64,000 nucleotides of DNA from Micromonospora sp. MH99 (lineage in GTDB: Bacteria; Actinomycetota; Actinomycetes; Mycobacteriales; Micromonosporaceae): positions 62,001-126,000 of the forward strand of contig NZ_MUZA01000009.1 in assembly GCF_021442385.1 (NCBI RefSeq), in the 5' to 3' direction. The position numbers and the translations under genes were made by a program. This document shows, piece by piece, positions 8,102 to 17,686 of the stretch. Position 1 is the first letter of the stretch; the number at the start of each line of letters is the position of its first letter. The notes below the pieces were generated by a model. It was given only the letters and a program-made list of their open reading frames with translations. It was not told the DNA's origin and did not search any database.

Positions 8102-8913
8102 GTCAGGCCCTTGCCCGTGTCGTGCCGCGCCGACGGGGGCGGGTGCCGGCGGCGCTGCTGATCCCGGCGGGGCTGGGCCTGCTCTTCCTCGTCCTGCCGC
8201 TGGCCGGGCTGGTGGTCCGGGCGCCGTGGACGACGCTGCCGCAACGGCTCACCGCGCCGGGGGCGCTGACCGCGCTGCGACTGTCGGTGCAGACCGCGAC
8301 CCTGGCCACCGGGCTCTGCCTGCTGCTCGGGGTGCCGCTGGCCTGGCTGCTGGCCCGGGTCGAGTTTCCCGGCCGCCGGCTGGTCCGCGCCCTGGTCACC
8401 GTGCCACTGGTGCTGCCACCGGTCGTCGGCGGCGTGGCGCTGCTGCTGGTCTTCGGCCGGCGCGGGCTGCTCGGCGGCTGGCTCGACGCGACGTTCGGCG
8501 TCACCCTGCCGTTCACGACCGCGGGTGTGGTGCTGGCCGAGGCGTTCGTCGCCATGCCGTTCCTCGTCATCGCCGTCGAGGGTGCGCTGCGCGCCGCTGA
8601 CCACCGCTACGAGGAGGCGGCCGCGACGCTCGGCGCCGGGCGGTGGACCACCTTCACCCACGTCACGCTGCCCCTGGTGGCACCGGGTCTGGCCGCCGGC
8701 GCGGTGCTGTGCTGGGCGCGGGCGCTCGGCGAGTTCGGCGCCACCATCACCTTCGCCGGCAACTATCCCGGGCGTACGCAGACGATGCCGCTGGCCGTCT
8801 ACCTGGCGTTGGAGACCGACCTGGAGTCCGCGATCGTGCTCAGTCTGGTGCTGCTGATCGTCTCGGTGGGCATCCTGGCCGCGCTGCGGGACCGCTGGCT
8901 GGCCAGCCCGTGA
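8098..8913 (+). CDS. modB: Molybdate ABC transporter permease ModB
   Basis: 271 residues, GTG start overlapping modA by 4 nt. About six membrane helices (e.g. ALLIPAGLGLLFLVLPLAGLVV, LVTVPLVLPPVVGGVALLLVF, ATITFAGNYPG loop, IVLSLVLLIVSVGILAAL). The EAA coupling motif appears as EEAAATLGAGRWTTFTHVTLP, and the ModB-typical RALGEFGATITFAGN follows. It forms the channel of the molybdate importer. Overlaps modC by 4 nt. Confidence 0.95.
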   Translation: MSQALARVVPRRRGRVPAALLIPAGLGLLFLVLPLAGLVVRAPWTTLPQRLTAPGALTALRLSVQTATLATGLCLLLGVPLAWLLARVEFPGRRLVRALVTVPLVLPPVVGGVALLLVFGRRGLLGGWLDATFGVTLPFTTAGVVLAEAFVAMPFLVIAVEGALRAADHRYEEAAATLGAGRWTTFTHVTLPLVAPGLAAGAVLCWARALGEFGATITFAGNYPGRTQTMPLAVYLALETDLESAIVLSLVLLIVSVGILAALRDRWLASP

Positions 8914-10052
8914 CCGCGCCGATGGACGAGACCAGAACCGCGCCGCTGGACGCTGCCGGACCCGCGCCGCGGGACGACGAGGCCGGGCCCGCGCCGCTGC
9001 TCGACGCCCGGCTCGTCGTCGACCGGGGCTCCTTCCGGTTGGACGTGCCGTTACGGGTCGCGTCGGGCGAGGTCGTCGCGCTGCTCGGGCCGAACGGCGC
9101 CGGCAAGACCACCGCGTTGCGCGCGCTGGCCGGGTTGCACCCGCTCACGGCCGGGCACGTCACCCTCAGCGGCGTCGACCTGGATCGGCCGGCGAGCCGG
9201 GGCTGGGTGCCCACCGAACGCCGCCCGATCGGCGTGGTCTTCCAGGACTACCTGCTCTTTCCGCACCTCGACGCGCTGGACAACGTGGCCTTCGGGCCGC
9301 GCCGGCACGGCGTCGACCGGCGGACGGCGCGGGCCACGGCCCGGGACTGGCTCGACCGGGTGGGCCTGGCCGGCCAGGCGCACCGCCGGCCCCGGCAGCT
9401 CTCCGGCGGGCAGGCGCAGCGGGTGGCGCTGGCCCGCGCACTGGCCGTCGGGCCGTCGCTGCTGCTGCTCGACGAGCCGCTCGCCGCCCTGGACGCCCGC
9501 ACCCGCCTGGACACCCGCGCGGAGCTGCACCGCCACCTGGCCGCGCACCCGGGCGCCACGGTGCTGGTCACCCACGACCCGCTCGACGCGTTGGCGCTGG
9601 CCGACCGCCTGGTCATCGTCGAGGGTGGGCGCGTGGTGCAGGAGGGCGACGGCCCGAGCGTCACCGCCCGCCCGCGCACCGACTACGTGGCCCGGCTGGT
9701 CGGGTTGAACCTCTACCGGGGCCGGGCACAGGGTCACGCGGTACGTGTCACGCCGGAGCTGACCCTCAGCGTGGCCGACCGGCTCGACGGGGACGCGTTC
9801 GTCGCGTTCCGCCCGGCGGCGGTGGCCCTGCACCCGGCCCGGCCCGACGGCAGCCCCCGCAACACCTGGGCGGGCACCGTGGCGGGCGTGCAGCGCCACG
9901 GCGACAACGTGCGCGTGCAGGTGGACGGGCCGATCGGCGTGGCCGCCGACGTCACGCCGGCCGCCGCGGCGTACCTGCGGCTGATCCCCGGCCAGCGGGT
10001 CTGGGTCGCGGTCAAGGCCACCGAGACCCACGCCTACCCGGCCACGACCTGA
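8910..10052 (+). CDS. modC: Molybdate ABC transporter ATP-binding protein ModC
   Basis: 380 residues from the GTG at 8910 (ATG at 8922 is an alternative). Walker A GPNGAGKTT near residue 60, Q-loop FQDYLLFPHL, signature LSGGQAQRVALARAL, Walker B LLLLDEP, D-loop AALD and switch His in LVTHDPLDAL. The C-terminal portion (about 270-378) carries a TOBE/Mop-like region (NTWAGTVAGVQRHGDNVRVQV). It energises molybdate import. Last gene of the regulator-modABC operon. Confidence 0.95.
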   Translation: MTAPMDETRTAPLDAAGPAPRDDEAGPAPLLDARLVVDRGSFRLDVPLRVASGEVVALLGPNGAGKTTALRALAGLHPLTAGHVTLSGVDLDRPASRGWVPTERRPIGVVFQDYLLFPHLDALDNVAFGPRRHGVDRRTARATARDWLDRVGLAGQAHRRPRQLSGGQAQRVALARALAVGPSLLLLDEPLAALDARTRLDTRAELHRHLAAHPGATVLVTHDPLDALALADRLVIVEGGRVVQEGDGPSVTARPRTDYVARLVGLNLYRGRAQGHAVRVTPELTLSVADRLDGDAFVAFRPAAVALHPARPDGSPRNTWAGTVAGVQRHGDNVRVQVDGPIGVAADVTPAAAAYLRLIPGQRVWVAVKATETHAYPATT

Positions 10053-10103
10053 CACCCGCGCTGCATGCTGCCGGGGTCGGCGACGGCCCGCGACGAGCGG
10101 CGG

Positions 10104-10517
10104 TCAGTCGGTGAGCAGGTCGGCGTGCGCGGCGCGTAGCCGGGACAGCGCCGGGTCGCTGCCCGGGACGACGCGGCGGTCCAGCTCGGCCCACACCTCG
10201 GCCAGCGCCGCGCGGACCGCCCCCAGCTCGGCGGCGTGCCGCTGGCTGCTGCGACGGTGCTGCTCGTCGAGCCGGCGGGCCCAACCGGCGGTGACCGCGG
10301 CGAGCCGGTCGCCGTCGGCGCGAGCCTGCGCGCCGCTGCGGGCGGCGGCTGCGGGAACGATCGCGGCGATCGGGCGGGGGTCGCCGTCGCGGGTGACGAC
10401 GGTGACGGCGTCGGTCAGCTCGGCCAACGCGACGAGCTGGCTGAACCGGGTGCGCGCCTCACGCAGCGGCACGGAACGCGGCGGGTCGGATCCGGGGGTG
10501 AGCGCGGGGACGGCCAT
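10104..10517 (-). CDS. Phd/YefM-like antitoxin-type protein with extended helical C-terminus
   Basis: 137 residues. Residues 18-60 fit the Phd/YefM fold (PLREARTRFSQLVALAE...VVTRDGDPRPIAAIVP), the DNA-binding N-terminal half of type II antitoxins. The remainder is long, Ala/Arg-rich and helical, longer than a usual antitoxin tail. No toxin-like (RelE, Doc, PIN) gene lies next to it: one side is modC (convergent), the other a GNAT gene. It is therefore an orphan, either a regulator or the remnant of a TA pair. Confidence 0.7.
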   Translation of the reverse strand: MAVPALTPGSDPPRSVPLREARTRFSQLVALAELTDAVTVVTRDGDPRPIAAIVPAAAARSGAQARADGDRLAAVTAGWARRLDEQHRRSSQRHAAELGAVRAALAEVWAELDRRVVPGSDPALSRLRAAHADLLTD

Positions 10518-10559
10518 GAATGCATGGTGCCGCCCGGGTACGACAGAAATCCGCAGTCG

Positions 10560-11132
10560 TCAGTGGACGGTGGGCGGCGCCGGTGTGGGCCGGGCCAGCC
10601 ACTCGTCGGCCGGCACCGACCAGATTTCCAGGTCGATGCGCCCGCGTGGGCTCGGGTGGACCTGGCGCAGGGTGCCGTCGTGGCGCAGGCCGAGGCGCCG
10701 GGCCAGGGCGATGCTGCGGGTGTTGGCCGCGTCGGTGCGCCACTCGACCCGCTGGATGCCGCGCTCGCGGACCGCCCAGTCGACGATGCGGTGGATCGCG
10801 GGGGCCATCAGACCCCGCCCCTGCGCGTCCGGCTCCAGCCAGCAGCCGACCTCGCAGACGCCAAGCGTGACGTCGAACGACACGAACATGACCCCGCCGA
10901 CCAGGGTCCCGTGCCGCCACAGTCCCCAGATGCCTCCGCTGTCGCTGGCCCAGCGGTCGGCGTAGCGCTGCAGCACCGCGCGGGCCGACGGCAGGTCGGT
11001 GGCGACGAAGGTCGGCGATACCCAGGGGCGGATGTGCTCGCGGGCCCGGTCCAGGTGGGCGAGGAACTCCTCGGCCCGCCACGGCTCCAGCGGGCGCAGT
11101 TCGACCTCGTCGGTCAGCGGCAGGGCGAACAC
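10560..11132 (-). CDS. GNAT acetyltransferase, RimJ/RimL type
   Basis: About 190 residues. The reading frame extends to a GTG at 11159, but the GTG at 11132 (VFALPLTDEVELRPL) directly follows a GGGAGG site and the domain begins there. RimL-like features: ELRPLEPWRAEEFLAHL at the N-terminus, FDVTLGVCEVGCWLEPDAQGRGLMAPAI (beta4 and the Q/R-x-x-G-x-G/A acetyl-CoA loop), and VEWRTDAANTRSIALARRLGL. It probably acetylates a protein N-terminus or small-molecule amine; the target is unknown. Confidence 0.85.
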   Translation of the reverse strand: MFALPLTDEVELRPLEPWRAEEFLAHLDRAREHIRPWVSPTFVATDLPSARAVLQRYADRWASDSGGIWGLWRHGTLVGGVMFVSFDVTLGVCEVGCWLEPDAQGRGLMAPAIHRIVDWAVRERGIQRVEWRTDAANTRSIALARRLGLRHDGTLRQVHPSPRGRIDLEIWSVPADEWLARPTPAPPTVH

Positions 11133-11210
11133 CGGGCCTCCCGGGACAGTTGGGTGCACGACGACGGGTAGCAGGCTCGCACAGGTCCGCCGGCTCGCCC
11201 CGACCGGGCC

Positions 11211-11651
11211 TCAGACCGGCAGGTACGTCCGCAGGGCGGCGAACTGGGCCACGGTCAGGTACGAGGGGTTGGCCGCCTGCGGCTGCCGGAACACCTCCAG
11301 GGCGGCGAGCCGATCGTCGGCGCGCAACGCCTGCCGGGGCACCCGCTCGCGCTCGGGGAGGATGGGCAGGTCCAGGGGCACCGACCACTGTCGCTCCGGT
11401 GGCCCCGGCTCGGCCACCCCGGTGACCCGCCCGACGCCCCACACCCCGTACGGCAGTCGGGCGCGGCTGCCGCTGGCCCAGAAGACCACCGGCTGCCCGG
11501 CGCGCATCAGCCGGGCCCGGTAGCCGGGGCGTACGCACCAGCTCGTCACCAGCGGTTCGCGGGCGAACCGGGCGGTGAGGTCGACCGTGTCGGCGTTGCC
11601 CTTGATCAGCCAGGCGCCGAGATCGTCGAGGCGCACCCGTGGCTCGGTCAT
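11211..11651 (-). CDS. EVE/PUA-like domain protein
   Basis: 146 residues from the ATG at 11651 (MTEPRVRLDDLGAWLIKG), chosen over an upstream in-frame ATG because the domain starts here. The pattern AWLIKGN...TSWCVRPGYRARLMRAGQPVVFWASGSRARLPYGVWGVGRVTG resembles an EVE domain: Trp at the start, a G-x-x-V-x-F strand, then a G-V-W-G-x-G strand. EVE domains bind modified bases or RNA. The assignment is by pattern only. Confidence 0.5.
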   Translation of the reverse strand: MTEPRVRLDDLGAWLIKGNADTVDLTARFAREPLVTSWCVRPGYRARLMRAGQPVVFWASGSRARLPYGVWGVGRVTGVAEPGPPERQWSVPLDLPILPERERVPRQALRADDRLAALEVFRQPQAANPSYLTVAQFAALRTYLPV

Positions 11652-11684
11652 CGCCTCATCCTGCCCCGGCCGGCGGCCCTCCAA

Positions 11685-12950
11685 TCAGATGATCATGTGG
11701 GTCCAGTAGGTGAGCCAGAGCACGAACAGCGCACCCTGCACCACGGCGAGGGCCGCCGTCAGCCACACGTCGACACCGGCGGAACGGGCCCAGCGGGCCA
11801 GCACCAGGGCCACCGGGAACACGGCCAGCAGGTAGCGCAGCAGGCTCTTGTAGACCGCCGGGCCCATCGACAGCGGCACCAGGATCATGAGCACGCCGTA
11901 GACCAGATACGGCAGCTCACGGCGACGGAACCCGGCGACCAGCACGGCCAGCACGACCAGGGCGAAGAGGACCCGTCCGGCGTCGCGCGGCTCGCCGGCC
12001 AGAGCGTCCACCACCACCGGCACCGGGTTCTGCATCGTGATCCCCCAGCCGACCCGTTGGGCGTGCTGGTAGGCGAACCAGTCCCCGCCGCGCCACCGGC
12101 AGAACGCCATGAAGGTGAACCATCCGGCGGGCAGCAGCAGCAACGGCCAGCCGATCCGCAGGTATCCGAGCAGGGCGCGCGGGCCCAGCCGCCAGTCGTG
12201 CTGGCGCAGCAGCACCAGCGCCAGCGGCAACGCGACGAGCAGCCCGAGGGACCGGCTCATCGCCAGGAAGTAGCCGAGCACGCCGACCAGCAGCCACCGC
12301 CGTCGCTCGGCGTAGTAGAACGCGGCCAGCGCGAGGCAGACGAACAGCGACTCGGTCAGCGCGGCCTGGAACAGAAAGGCCGTCGGCAGCAGCACCAGGT
12401 AGCGGGTGAACCGACGGGCCGCGTCCGGGTCGCCGAGCAGCAGCTCGGCCAGCCGGTAGCCGTACACCAGGGCCCCCAGGAACGCGACGTTGCTGATCAG
12501 CAGCAGGGCCAGCGCGTTGTCGCCGCCGAGCAGCGCGCCGACCGGCCGGGCGAGGAAGGGGTAGAGCAGCGGGAAGCCGAAGTCCCCCCACGGCCGCCCG
12601 GTCAGCGGCAGCTCGCTCAGCCGCAGGTAGAGCAGCGCGTCCCAGGCGAACCAGAAGGAGATCCACCGATGGCCGGAGACCTCCCGCTGCTGCGCCCACA
12701 TCATCGCCTCGTCCGGCGGCGGCGCACCTCCGATGCCGTCCCAGGCATGCAGGACCAGCAGGCCGAGCAGGGTCAGCAGCAGCTTCGCGCCGAGAAAGAG
12801 CCCGATGAGGTACGGCCAGGGCGCCGGCACGCGCCGGGCCAGCCGCGCGCCCGCCCCGGCCGTACCGGCCAGCCGGGCCGCCCACGCCACCCCGGCGGGC
12901 CGGGCAGCCAGAATCGCTGCGTGCCGCCGGCCGTTTCGCCACCGGTGCAT
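11685..12950 (-). CDS. GT-C type integral membrane mannosyltransferase (PIG-V-like)
   Basis: 421 residues from the ATG at 12950. Roughly ten hydrophobic helices, starting with [22 protein letters not shown]. The first long external loop holds [17 protein letters not shown], a Trp/Asp-containing motif of GT-C enzymes of the PIG-V/mannosyl_trans2 type (WDxxxY/W). A later [23 protein letters not shown] also fits that family. It would use a polyprenyl-phosphate mannose donor on the outer face of the membrane. It is divergent from the flavoprotein at 13120, sharing a 169-nt promoter region. Acceptor unknown. Confidence 0.72.
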   Translation of the reverse strand: MHRWRNGRRHAAILAARPAGVAWAARLAGTAGAGARLARRVPAPWPYLIGLFLGAKLLLTLLGLLVLHAWDGIGGAPPPDEAMMWAQQREVSGHRWISFWFAWDALLYLRLSELPLTGRPWGDFGFPLLYPFLARPVGALLGGDNALALLLISNVAFLGALVYGYRLAELLLGDPDAARRFTRYLVLLPTAFLFQAALTESLFVCLALAAFYYAERRRWLLVGVLGYFLAMSRSLGLLVALPLALVLLRQHDWRLGPRALLGYLRIGWPLLLLPAGWFTFMAFCRWRGGDWFAYQHAQRVGWGITMQNPVPVVVDALAGEPRDAGRVLFALVVLAVLVAGFRRRELPYLVYGVLMILVPLSMGPAVYKSLLRYLLAVFPVALVLARWARSAGVDVWLTAALAVVQGALFVLWLTYWTHMII

Positions 12951-13119
12951 CCGCCCCGCTCCCCCGGTCCGCCGACCCACCCGCCGCGTGGGGGTGCCGC
13001 CCCTTTCGTTGTACGCCCCGATGCGCCCCGCCGGAGCGAAACGACCACGACCGGCAGGTGACATCCCGGGCATAACGGGTACGCGCCGCGCCTCAACCAT
13101 CGGCAGGGAGTACGGCGGC

Positions 13120-14676
13120 ATGAGCGAGCAGCACGGCACGGTGGTCATCGGCGCGGGGCCCGCGGGGCTCACCGCGGCGTACGAGTTGCTTCGACACGGG
13201 CGGTCCGTCCGGGTCTTCGAGGCCGACGAGGTGGTCGGCGGGATCAGCCGGACCGTGGAGCGCGACGGGTGGCGCTTCGACATCGGCGGGCACCGGTTCT
13301 TCACCAAGGTGCCCCGGGTGGAGGCGTTCTGGCACGAGATCCTGCCCGACGAGGACTTCCTGACCCGACCCCGGATGAGCCGGATCTTCTACCGGGGGGC
13401 CCTGTTCAACTACCCGCTGAGCGCGACGAACGCCCTGCGCAACCTGGGGCTGCCGGAGGCGGTGCGCTGCCTGGGCTCGTACGCCCGGGCCCGCCTGCGC
13501 CCGCCGAAGGACCAGTCGCACTTCGAGGGCTGGGTGTCGGCGCGGTTCGGCTGGCGGCTGTACTCGATCTTCTTCAAGACGTACACGGAGAAGGTCTGGG
13601 GCATGCCGGCGGATCGGTTGCAGGCCGACTGGGCCGCGCAGCGGATCAAGAACCTGTCGCTGGCGACGGCGATCCGCAACGCGGTGCTGCCCCGCCGCCG
13701 CCGCACCGACGTGACCAGCCTGATCGAGGAGTTCCAGTACCCGAAGTACGGGCCGGGGATGATGTGGGAGCGCTGCGCCGAGGAGGTGCGTCGGCGCGGC
13801 GGGGAGGTGTCGACAGGCACCTGGGTGACCGCCGTGAACCGCGACCCGAAACGACGACGGGCGATCAGCGTGACGCTCAACGGCGCGGGCGGGCAGCGCA
13901 CCGAGCCGGCCGACGACGTGATCTCGTCGATGCCGATCTCGGAGCTGGTCGCCGCGCTGCGTCCGCCGGCGCCCCCGGAGGTGCTGGCCTGCGCCGCCGA
14001 CCTGCGCTACCGCGACTTCCTGACGGTCGCCCTGGTGGTGCCGGCCGAGTTCTCGTTCCCGGACAACTGGATCTACGTACACGACCCGGCGGTGCGGGTG
14101 GGCCGGATCCAGAACTTCGGCTCGTGGTCGCCCTACCTGGTCAAGGACGGGCGCACCTGCCTGGGCCTGGAGTACTTCGTGTTCGAGGACGACGAGATGT
14201 GGCGTACCCCGGACGCCGACCTCGTGGCCCTGGCCACCGCAGAGCTGGAACGGTTGGGGTTGGTCCGCCCGGGGGTGGTCGAGGCCGGGCACGTGGTGCG
14301 GATGCCCAAGGCCTACCCGGTGTACGACGAGCGCTACCAGCACAACGTGGACGTGATCCGGGCCTGGCTGGCCGAGGCCGTGCCGAACGTGCACCCGGTG
14401 GGGCGCAACGGCATGCACCGCTACAACAACCAGGACCACTCGATGCTCACCGCGATGCTGACCGTCGAGAACATCGCCACCGGCGCCACGCACGACGTCT
14501 GGTCGGTCAACGTGGAGCAGGACTACCACGAGCAGTCGACCGGAAACGGTCGGCGGGGCACCGGCCGCGACGCGCCGGTGCTGCCGCGCCGGATCGTCAC
14601 CGCCCCGATCGCCGCTCCCGAGGGCGTCCGCGCAGCCGACGACGGCGGCCGATCCGCGCAGGCGCCCCTGGTCTGA
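13120..14676 (+). CDS. FAD-dependent oxidoreductase related to UDP-galactopyranose mutase/amine oxidase
   Basis: 518 residues, ATG behind GGCAGGGAG. N-terminal Rossmann motif [20 protein letters not shown] with E-A-D closing the ribose site, then the second FAD stretch [26 protein letters not shown] typical of the UGM/protoporphyrinogen-oxidase-like branch. Also GYARARLR..., [23 protein letters not shown] and a C-terminal [22 protein letters not shown] that closes the FAD site. Such proteins in actinomycetes lie near cell-wall or exopolysaccharide glycosyltransferases, consistent with the divergent mannosyltransferase. About 50 low-complexity residues end the protein. Substrate not predictable. 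Confidence 0.8.
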   Translation: MSEQHGTVVIGAGPAGLTAAYELLRHGRSVRVFEADEVVGGISRTVERDGWRFDIGGHRFFTKVPRVEAFWHEILPDEDFLTRPRMSRIFYRGALFNYPLSATNALRNLGLPEAVRCLGSYARARLRPPKDQSHFEGWVSARFGWRLYSIFFKTYTEKVWGMPADRLQADWAAQRIKNLSLATAIRNAVLPRRRRTDVTSLIEEFQYPKYGPGMMWERCAEEVRRRGGEVSTGTWVTAVNRDPKRRRAISVTLNGAGGQRTEPADDVISSMPISELVAALRPPAPPEVLACAADLRYRDFLTVALVVPAEFSFPDNWIYVHDPAVRVGRIQNFGSWSPYLVKDGRTCLGLEYFVFEDDEMWRTPDADLVALATAELERLGLVRPGVVEAGHVVRMPKAYPVYDERYQHNVDVIRAWLAEAVPNVHPVGRNGMHRYNNQDHSMLTAMLTVENIATGATHDVWSVNVEQDYHEQSTGNGRRGTGRDAPVLPRRIVTAPIAAPEGVRAADDGGRSAQAPLV

Positions 14677-14707
14677 CGGACCGGGGCCCGTTACGCGGAC
14701 TCCAGCG

Positions 14708-15133
14708 TCAGATCGGGCCGCTGGTGTAGATCTTCGTGCTGCTCTCGTTGCCGATGAACGGGTTGTTAACGGCCCACAGCAGGCCCTCGTCGTACTCCGG
14801 CACGTCGAAGTTGCACATGACCCAGCCGGCGTCAGCTCCGCTGCTGTTGATGCACTGCCGACTCCAGTCCGGTCCCTGGATCGTGCCGGCGGCCGACGCG
14901 CCGTTCGCCTTGGTGTCCTTCACCCAGACCCGGTCCCCGTACGCGGCGAAGCACGCCTTGGCGCCGGTCGTCGACACGCACCACACGTCGACACCGTTGG
15001 CCGCCGGCGGCGCACCGCTCGGCGTGCCCGTGGCCGCCGACGCCGCCGAGGCGGTCCCGACCAGCACGAGGGCCACTGTCGTCGGCACCATGACCAGGGC
15101 ACTCGCCAACCGCGTACTCGGCTTCCTACGCAT
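14708..15133 (-). CDS. Small secreted protein of unknown function
   Basis: 141 residues from the ATG at 15133, about 9 nt after GGGGGAG. Signal peptide: MRRKPSTRLA, a hydrophobic core LVMVPTTVALVLVG, then cleavage after ASAASAAT. The mature part has four Cys (WCVSTTGAKACF, QCINSSG, MCNFDV), enough for two disulfides, and many aromatic residues. It resembles small exported actinomycete proteins with a beta-rich fold. No family recognised. Confidence 0.7.
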   Translation of the reverse strand: MRRKPSTRLASALVMVPTTVALVLVGTASAASAATGTPSGAPPAANGVDVWCVSTTGAKACFAAYGDRVWVKDTKANGASAAGTIQGPDWSRQCINSSGADAGWVMCNFDVPEYDEGLLWAVNNPFIGNESSTKIYTSGPI

Positions 15134-15392
15134 CCACGTCAACTCCCCCGGCATTCACCATGATCGTCACTCCGGTGCTGGACGGTAGCAGTCGGACCGT
15201 CGCTGAACGAAGCCGATGTGGACGGTGGCTCATCATCGGCCATTCACTGATCTGCAGACTTCCCTTGGATCGGTCTGCCTTACCGCCACTCGGTCCCGGT
15301 GGAGCGCCGTCGCGGTCACCGCGTGTGGTCCGCACCGGTCAGGACATCGATCCGTTGGATGGCGTACGGATCGGCGTGGCTACCATCCTGTC

Positions 15393-16346
15393 GTGATCGA
15401 GGAGTTGATCAGACGTGCTGGCGCCGAGGACGACGACGCGATCGAGGAGTTGTGCGCGATCGCGGACACCGACCCCCGAAGGCTGACCCCGCACCTGGGT
15501 CTCCTGCTCGACCTCGATGTGCTGTACCCGGCGAAGTTGTACCGCGCTGCGGACGTCGACGTGGTCCGTCGGGTCGTCGAGCAGGTCGACAGCGGCCGCA
15601 CGCCCGATCGGCTCAACCACCTGCTCATGGTCCTGGCGCACAGTGCTCACCCGTACGCCGAGAGTGCACTGCGTCGCTGGACGGCGCAGCCTCCCGCGGG
15701 TTCGGGCGAACTGCACGTCGATACGCTCAGCTACGCCCACGAGGGCGGTTGGGCGGTCGGCTCGGACGGCCGGCGACGGGACCTGTGCGGGGACACCGCG
15801 TACCGGTGGGTCCTGCGCGAAACAGCGCCCGGCCCCGATCAGCCCGGCTGCCCCTGGTGCGCCTCGCCGCTGTGGGTTGCCGCAGACCTCGACACCACCG
15901 ATGCCGCCGTCGCCGCGGCGCTGGCCCACACCGGGTGGTCCGGGCGGTTGGTGATCGAGACCTGCCACTTCTGCGCCTGCTACACGACGTTGTACAGCCA
16001 CGTCACTCCGGCCGGTGACACCACCTGGTGGGCCGGCAACGCCCGCCCGAGCTACCTCCCGGACGCCGACGAACCGGAGGAACCTACGACGCTGACCCCG
16101 GTCCTCGGTCAGGCCCTGGCGAGCCCGTACCAGGTCAGCGCCTGGAACCAGGGTGGATCGACACTGGGCGGCCGGCCCGAGTGGATCCAGGACGCCGAGC
16201 ACGCCGACTGCCCCGGTTGCGCTGAACCGATGGACTACGTGGGTCTGATCGCCGGCGCCGATCTGGACGAATACGGCGAGGGCGCCTACTACCTGCACCT
16301 GCACCAGCCGTGCGGGTTCGCGGCGGTGAACTACCAGCAGAGTTGA
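15393..16346 (+). CDS. DUF1963/YwqG-like protein with Cys-pair motifs
   Basis: 317 residues from a GTG at 15393. Residues 1-110 are helical and may be HEAT-like (VVRRVVEQVDSGRTPDRLNHLLMVLAHSAHPYAE). The C-terminal half holds cysteine pairs CPWC, CHFCAC and CPGC. It ends with LGGRPEWIQDAEHADCPGC...MDYVGLIAGADL...YLHLHQPCGFAAV, the G-G-x-P-x-W-x-Q pattern typical of DUF1963/YwqG proteins. The Cys pairs suggest zinc binding. Such proteins often occur among polymorphic-toxin immunity genes, but no toxin is adjacent. Confidence 0.65.
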   Translation: MIEELIRRAGAEDDDAIEELCAIADTDPRRLTPHLGLLLDLDVLYPAKLYRAADVDVVRRVVEQVDSGRTPDRLNHLLMVLAHSAHPYAESALRRWTAQPPAGSGELHVDTLSYAHEGGWAVGSDGRRRDLCGDTAYRWVLRETAPGPDQPGCPWCASPLWVAADLDTTDAAVAAALAHTGWSGRLVIETCHFCACYTTLYSHVTPAGDTTWWAGNARPSYLPDADEPEEPTTLTPVLGQALASPYQVSAWNQGGSTLGGRPEWIQDAEHADCPGCAEPMDYVGLIAGADLDEYGEGAYYLHLHQPCGFAAVNYQQS

Positions 16347-16361
16347 GGGCCCGATGGGGTT

Positions 16362-16381
16362 CCACCACGGGTCGGTGGTGG
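16362..16381. terminator. Small hairpin between convergent genes
   Basis: CCACCAC, a 6-nt loop, GTGGTGG lies 16 nt after the stop of the DUF1963-like gene and before the convergent gene's stop at 16398. It is modest (7 bp) with no T-tract. The position suits a shared terminator. Confidence 0.4.
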
Positions 16382-16397
16382 CGCTTCCGCGTTCGAC

Positions 16398-16808
16398 TCA
16401 GAGCCACGTCCAGGGGCGGATCGCCCTCCACACCCGTCCGCGCATCCGTGCGCGCCGCGGGTGGAGGAAGACCTCGATGTCCTCCAGCGCGTTACCGGCG
16501 GTACCGGCGAGGTGGGGCAGCGCCCGGGCTCGGCGCAGCGCGGCGACCACCCGGCGCTCATCCAGTTGACGGTGGACCCTCGCCAGATGCCCCAGGCACG
16601 TCGCGGCGAGCGCACTGACCTGGCGATCGTCGTGTTCGAGCAACCGAAGGTGCAGCTCCTGCAGCTCCCGCCAGTCCCCGTCGCCGCACAGGGCGGTGCC
16701 GACCATGGCGTCCAGCGCGGCCGACAGGTCGCCGCGGTCGAGCGCGGTGCGTACCTCGTCCGGTGTTGATGGCGGCGGGTTGTGGAAGACGTGATGCTGG
16801 TGACGCAC
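16398..16808 (-). CDS. Small helical HEAT-like protein of unknown function
   Basis: About 136 residues. The frame runs upstream to an ATG at 16826, but the GTG at 16808 follows AGAGAGG at 8 nt and looks like the real start. The sequence is almost all helix: TPDEVRTALDRGDLSAALDAMVG, LQELHLRLLEHDDRQVSALAATCLGHLARVH, RRVVAALRRARALPHLAGTAGNALEDIEVFL. This suggests two or three short HEAT-like repeats, as in some immunity-type orphan proteins. Convergent with the DUF1963-like gene; no operon partner. Confidence 0.6.
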   Translation of the reverse strand: MRHQHHVFHNPPPSTPDEVRTALDRGDLSAALDAMVGTALCGDGDWRELQELHLRLLEHDDRQVSALAATCLGHLARVHRQLDERRVVAALRRARALPHLAGTAGNALEDIEVFLHPRRARMRGRVWRAIRPWTWL

Positions 16809-16925
16809 CGGCGCATCCTCTCTCATCCGGCGCTGCGGCGCGTTGCCCGAGTCGTCGCGCTCCGTTGGCGGCGGCGTCGGACTCCACCGACGAGCGCCGG
16901 CGTTGACTGGGCGTAGGTTCACCGG

Positions 16926-17606
16926 GTGACCGTGTACGACATCGCCGCCACACTGCCCCCGATCGAGGTGCTGCGGGACCGCTGCAAGGCACTCGCCGTG
17001 CTGGAGCGCATCATCGACGGTGGCGAGCCCTACTACGCCTACACCCAAGGGTGGGGTGACGACGAAGCGGCGCTGATGGACAACGGTAGCGGCGATGAGT
17101 GGACGATCGTGTTCACCACTGCGGGCGCGTTCATCCGCGTGTTCGACCACGAGTCGGCGATGAGTCCCCACCGCGATCCGCACCACGAGCTGTGGACCGG
17201 GCTCCTCGACGGCATCCCGGCCGCGTTCCGTCCGCTGATCGAGGAGCCGGCGTTCGGCGACGAAGAGGGCCTGTTCGTCGCCACCGCTGTGCTGTGGCGG
17301 CTCTCCAGTGATGACCGTTGGCACGCCGGCGAAGGCATCACGTTCCCCCCGCTCCGTGGACCGCATGGCGACAACGACCCGGACGGCGCCGGCCTGCTCG
17401 AGATCCTGCTCGACGACATCGTCGACCGGTACGTCGAGTTCGCCGAGGACTACTACGAGATCGAGGTGGATCCGAGGGTGGTCGAGCACGTCGTCACGTA
17501 CGGTCCACTCACCGACGCCGTCGTCCAGGCCCTGAACCCGCACATGACAGTTGACCTGCTGCGCGAGGATATCGCCGCGATTGGATATCCGAGCGCGGCA
17601 GCGTGA
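16926..17606 (+). CDS. Conserved protein of unknown function
   Basis: 226 residues, GTG start, no signal peptide. Acidic and aromatic-rich: VLERIIDGGEPYYAYTQGWGDDEAALMDNGSG, TIVFTTAGAFIRVFDHESAMSP, then DGIPAAFRPLIEEPAF, VATAVLWRLSSDDRWH and a C-terminal YVEFAEDYYEIEVDP. The layout (beta-rich core, helix pair, acidic tail) is like SUKH/immunity-type orphans, but I cannot place it in a named family. Confidence 0.65.
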   Translation: MTVYDIAATLPPIEVLRDRCKALAVLERIIDGGEPYYAYTQGWGDDEAALMDNGSGDEWTIVFTTAGAFIRVFDHESAMSPHRDPHHELWTGLLDGIPAAFRPLIEEPAFGDEEGLFVATAVLWRLSSDDRWHAGEGITFPPLRGPHGDNDPDGAGLLEILLDDIVDRYVEFAEDYYEIEVDPRVVEHVVTYGPLTDAVVQALNPHMTVDLLREDIAAIGYPSAAA

Positions 17607-17686
17607 CGTCAGGCCCCGAATTGACGAATTGATTACCTGGAGTCGGCTGGCTCCCGTCGTCGGCTAGCGCTGCGGGAGGTGTGGCG

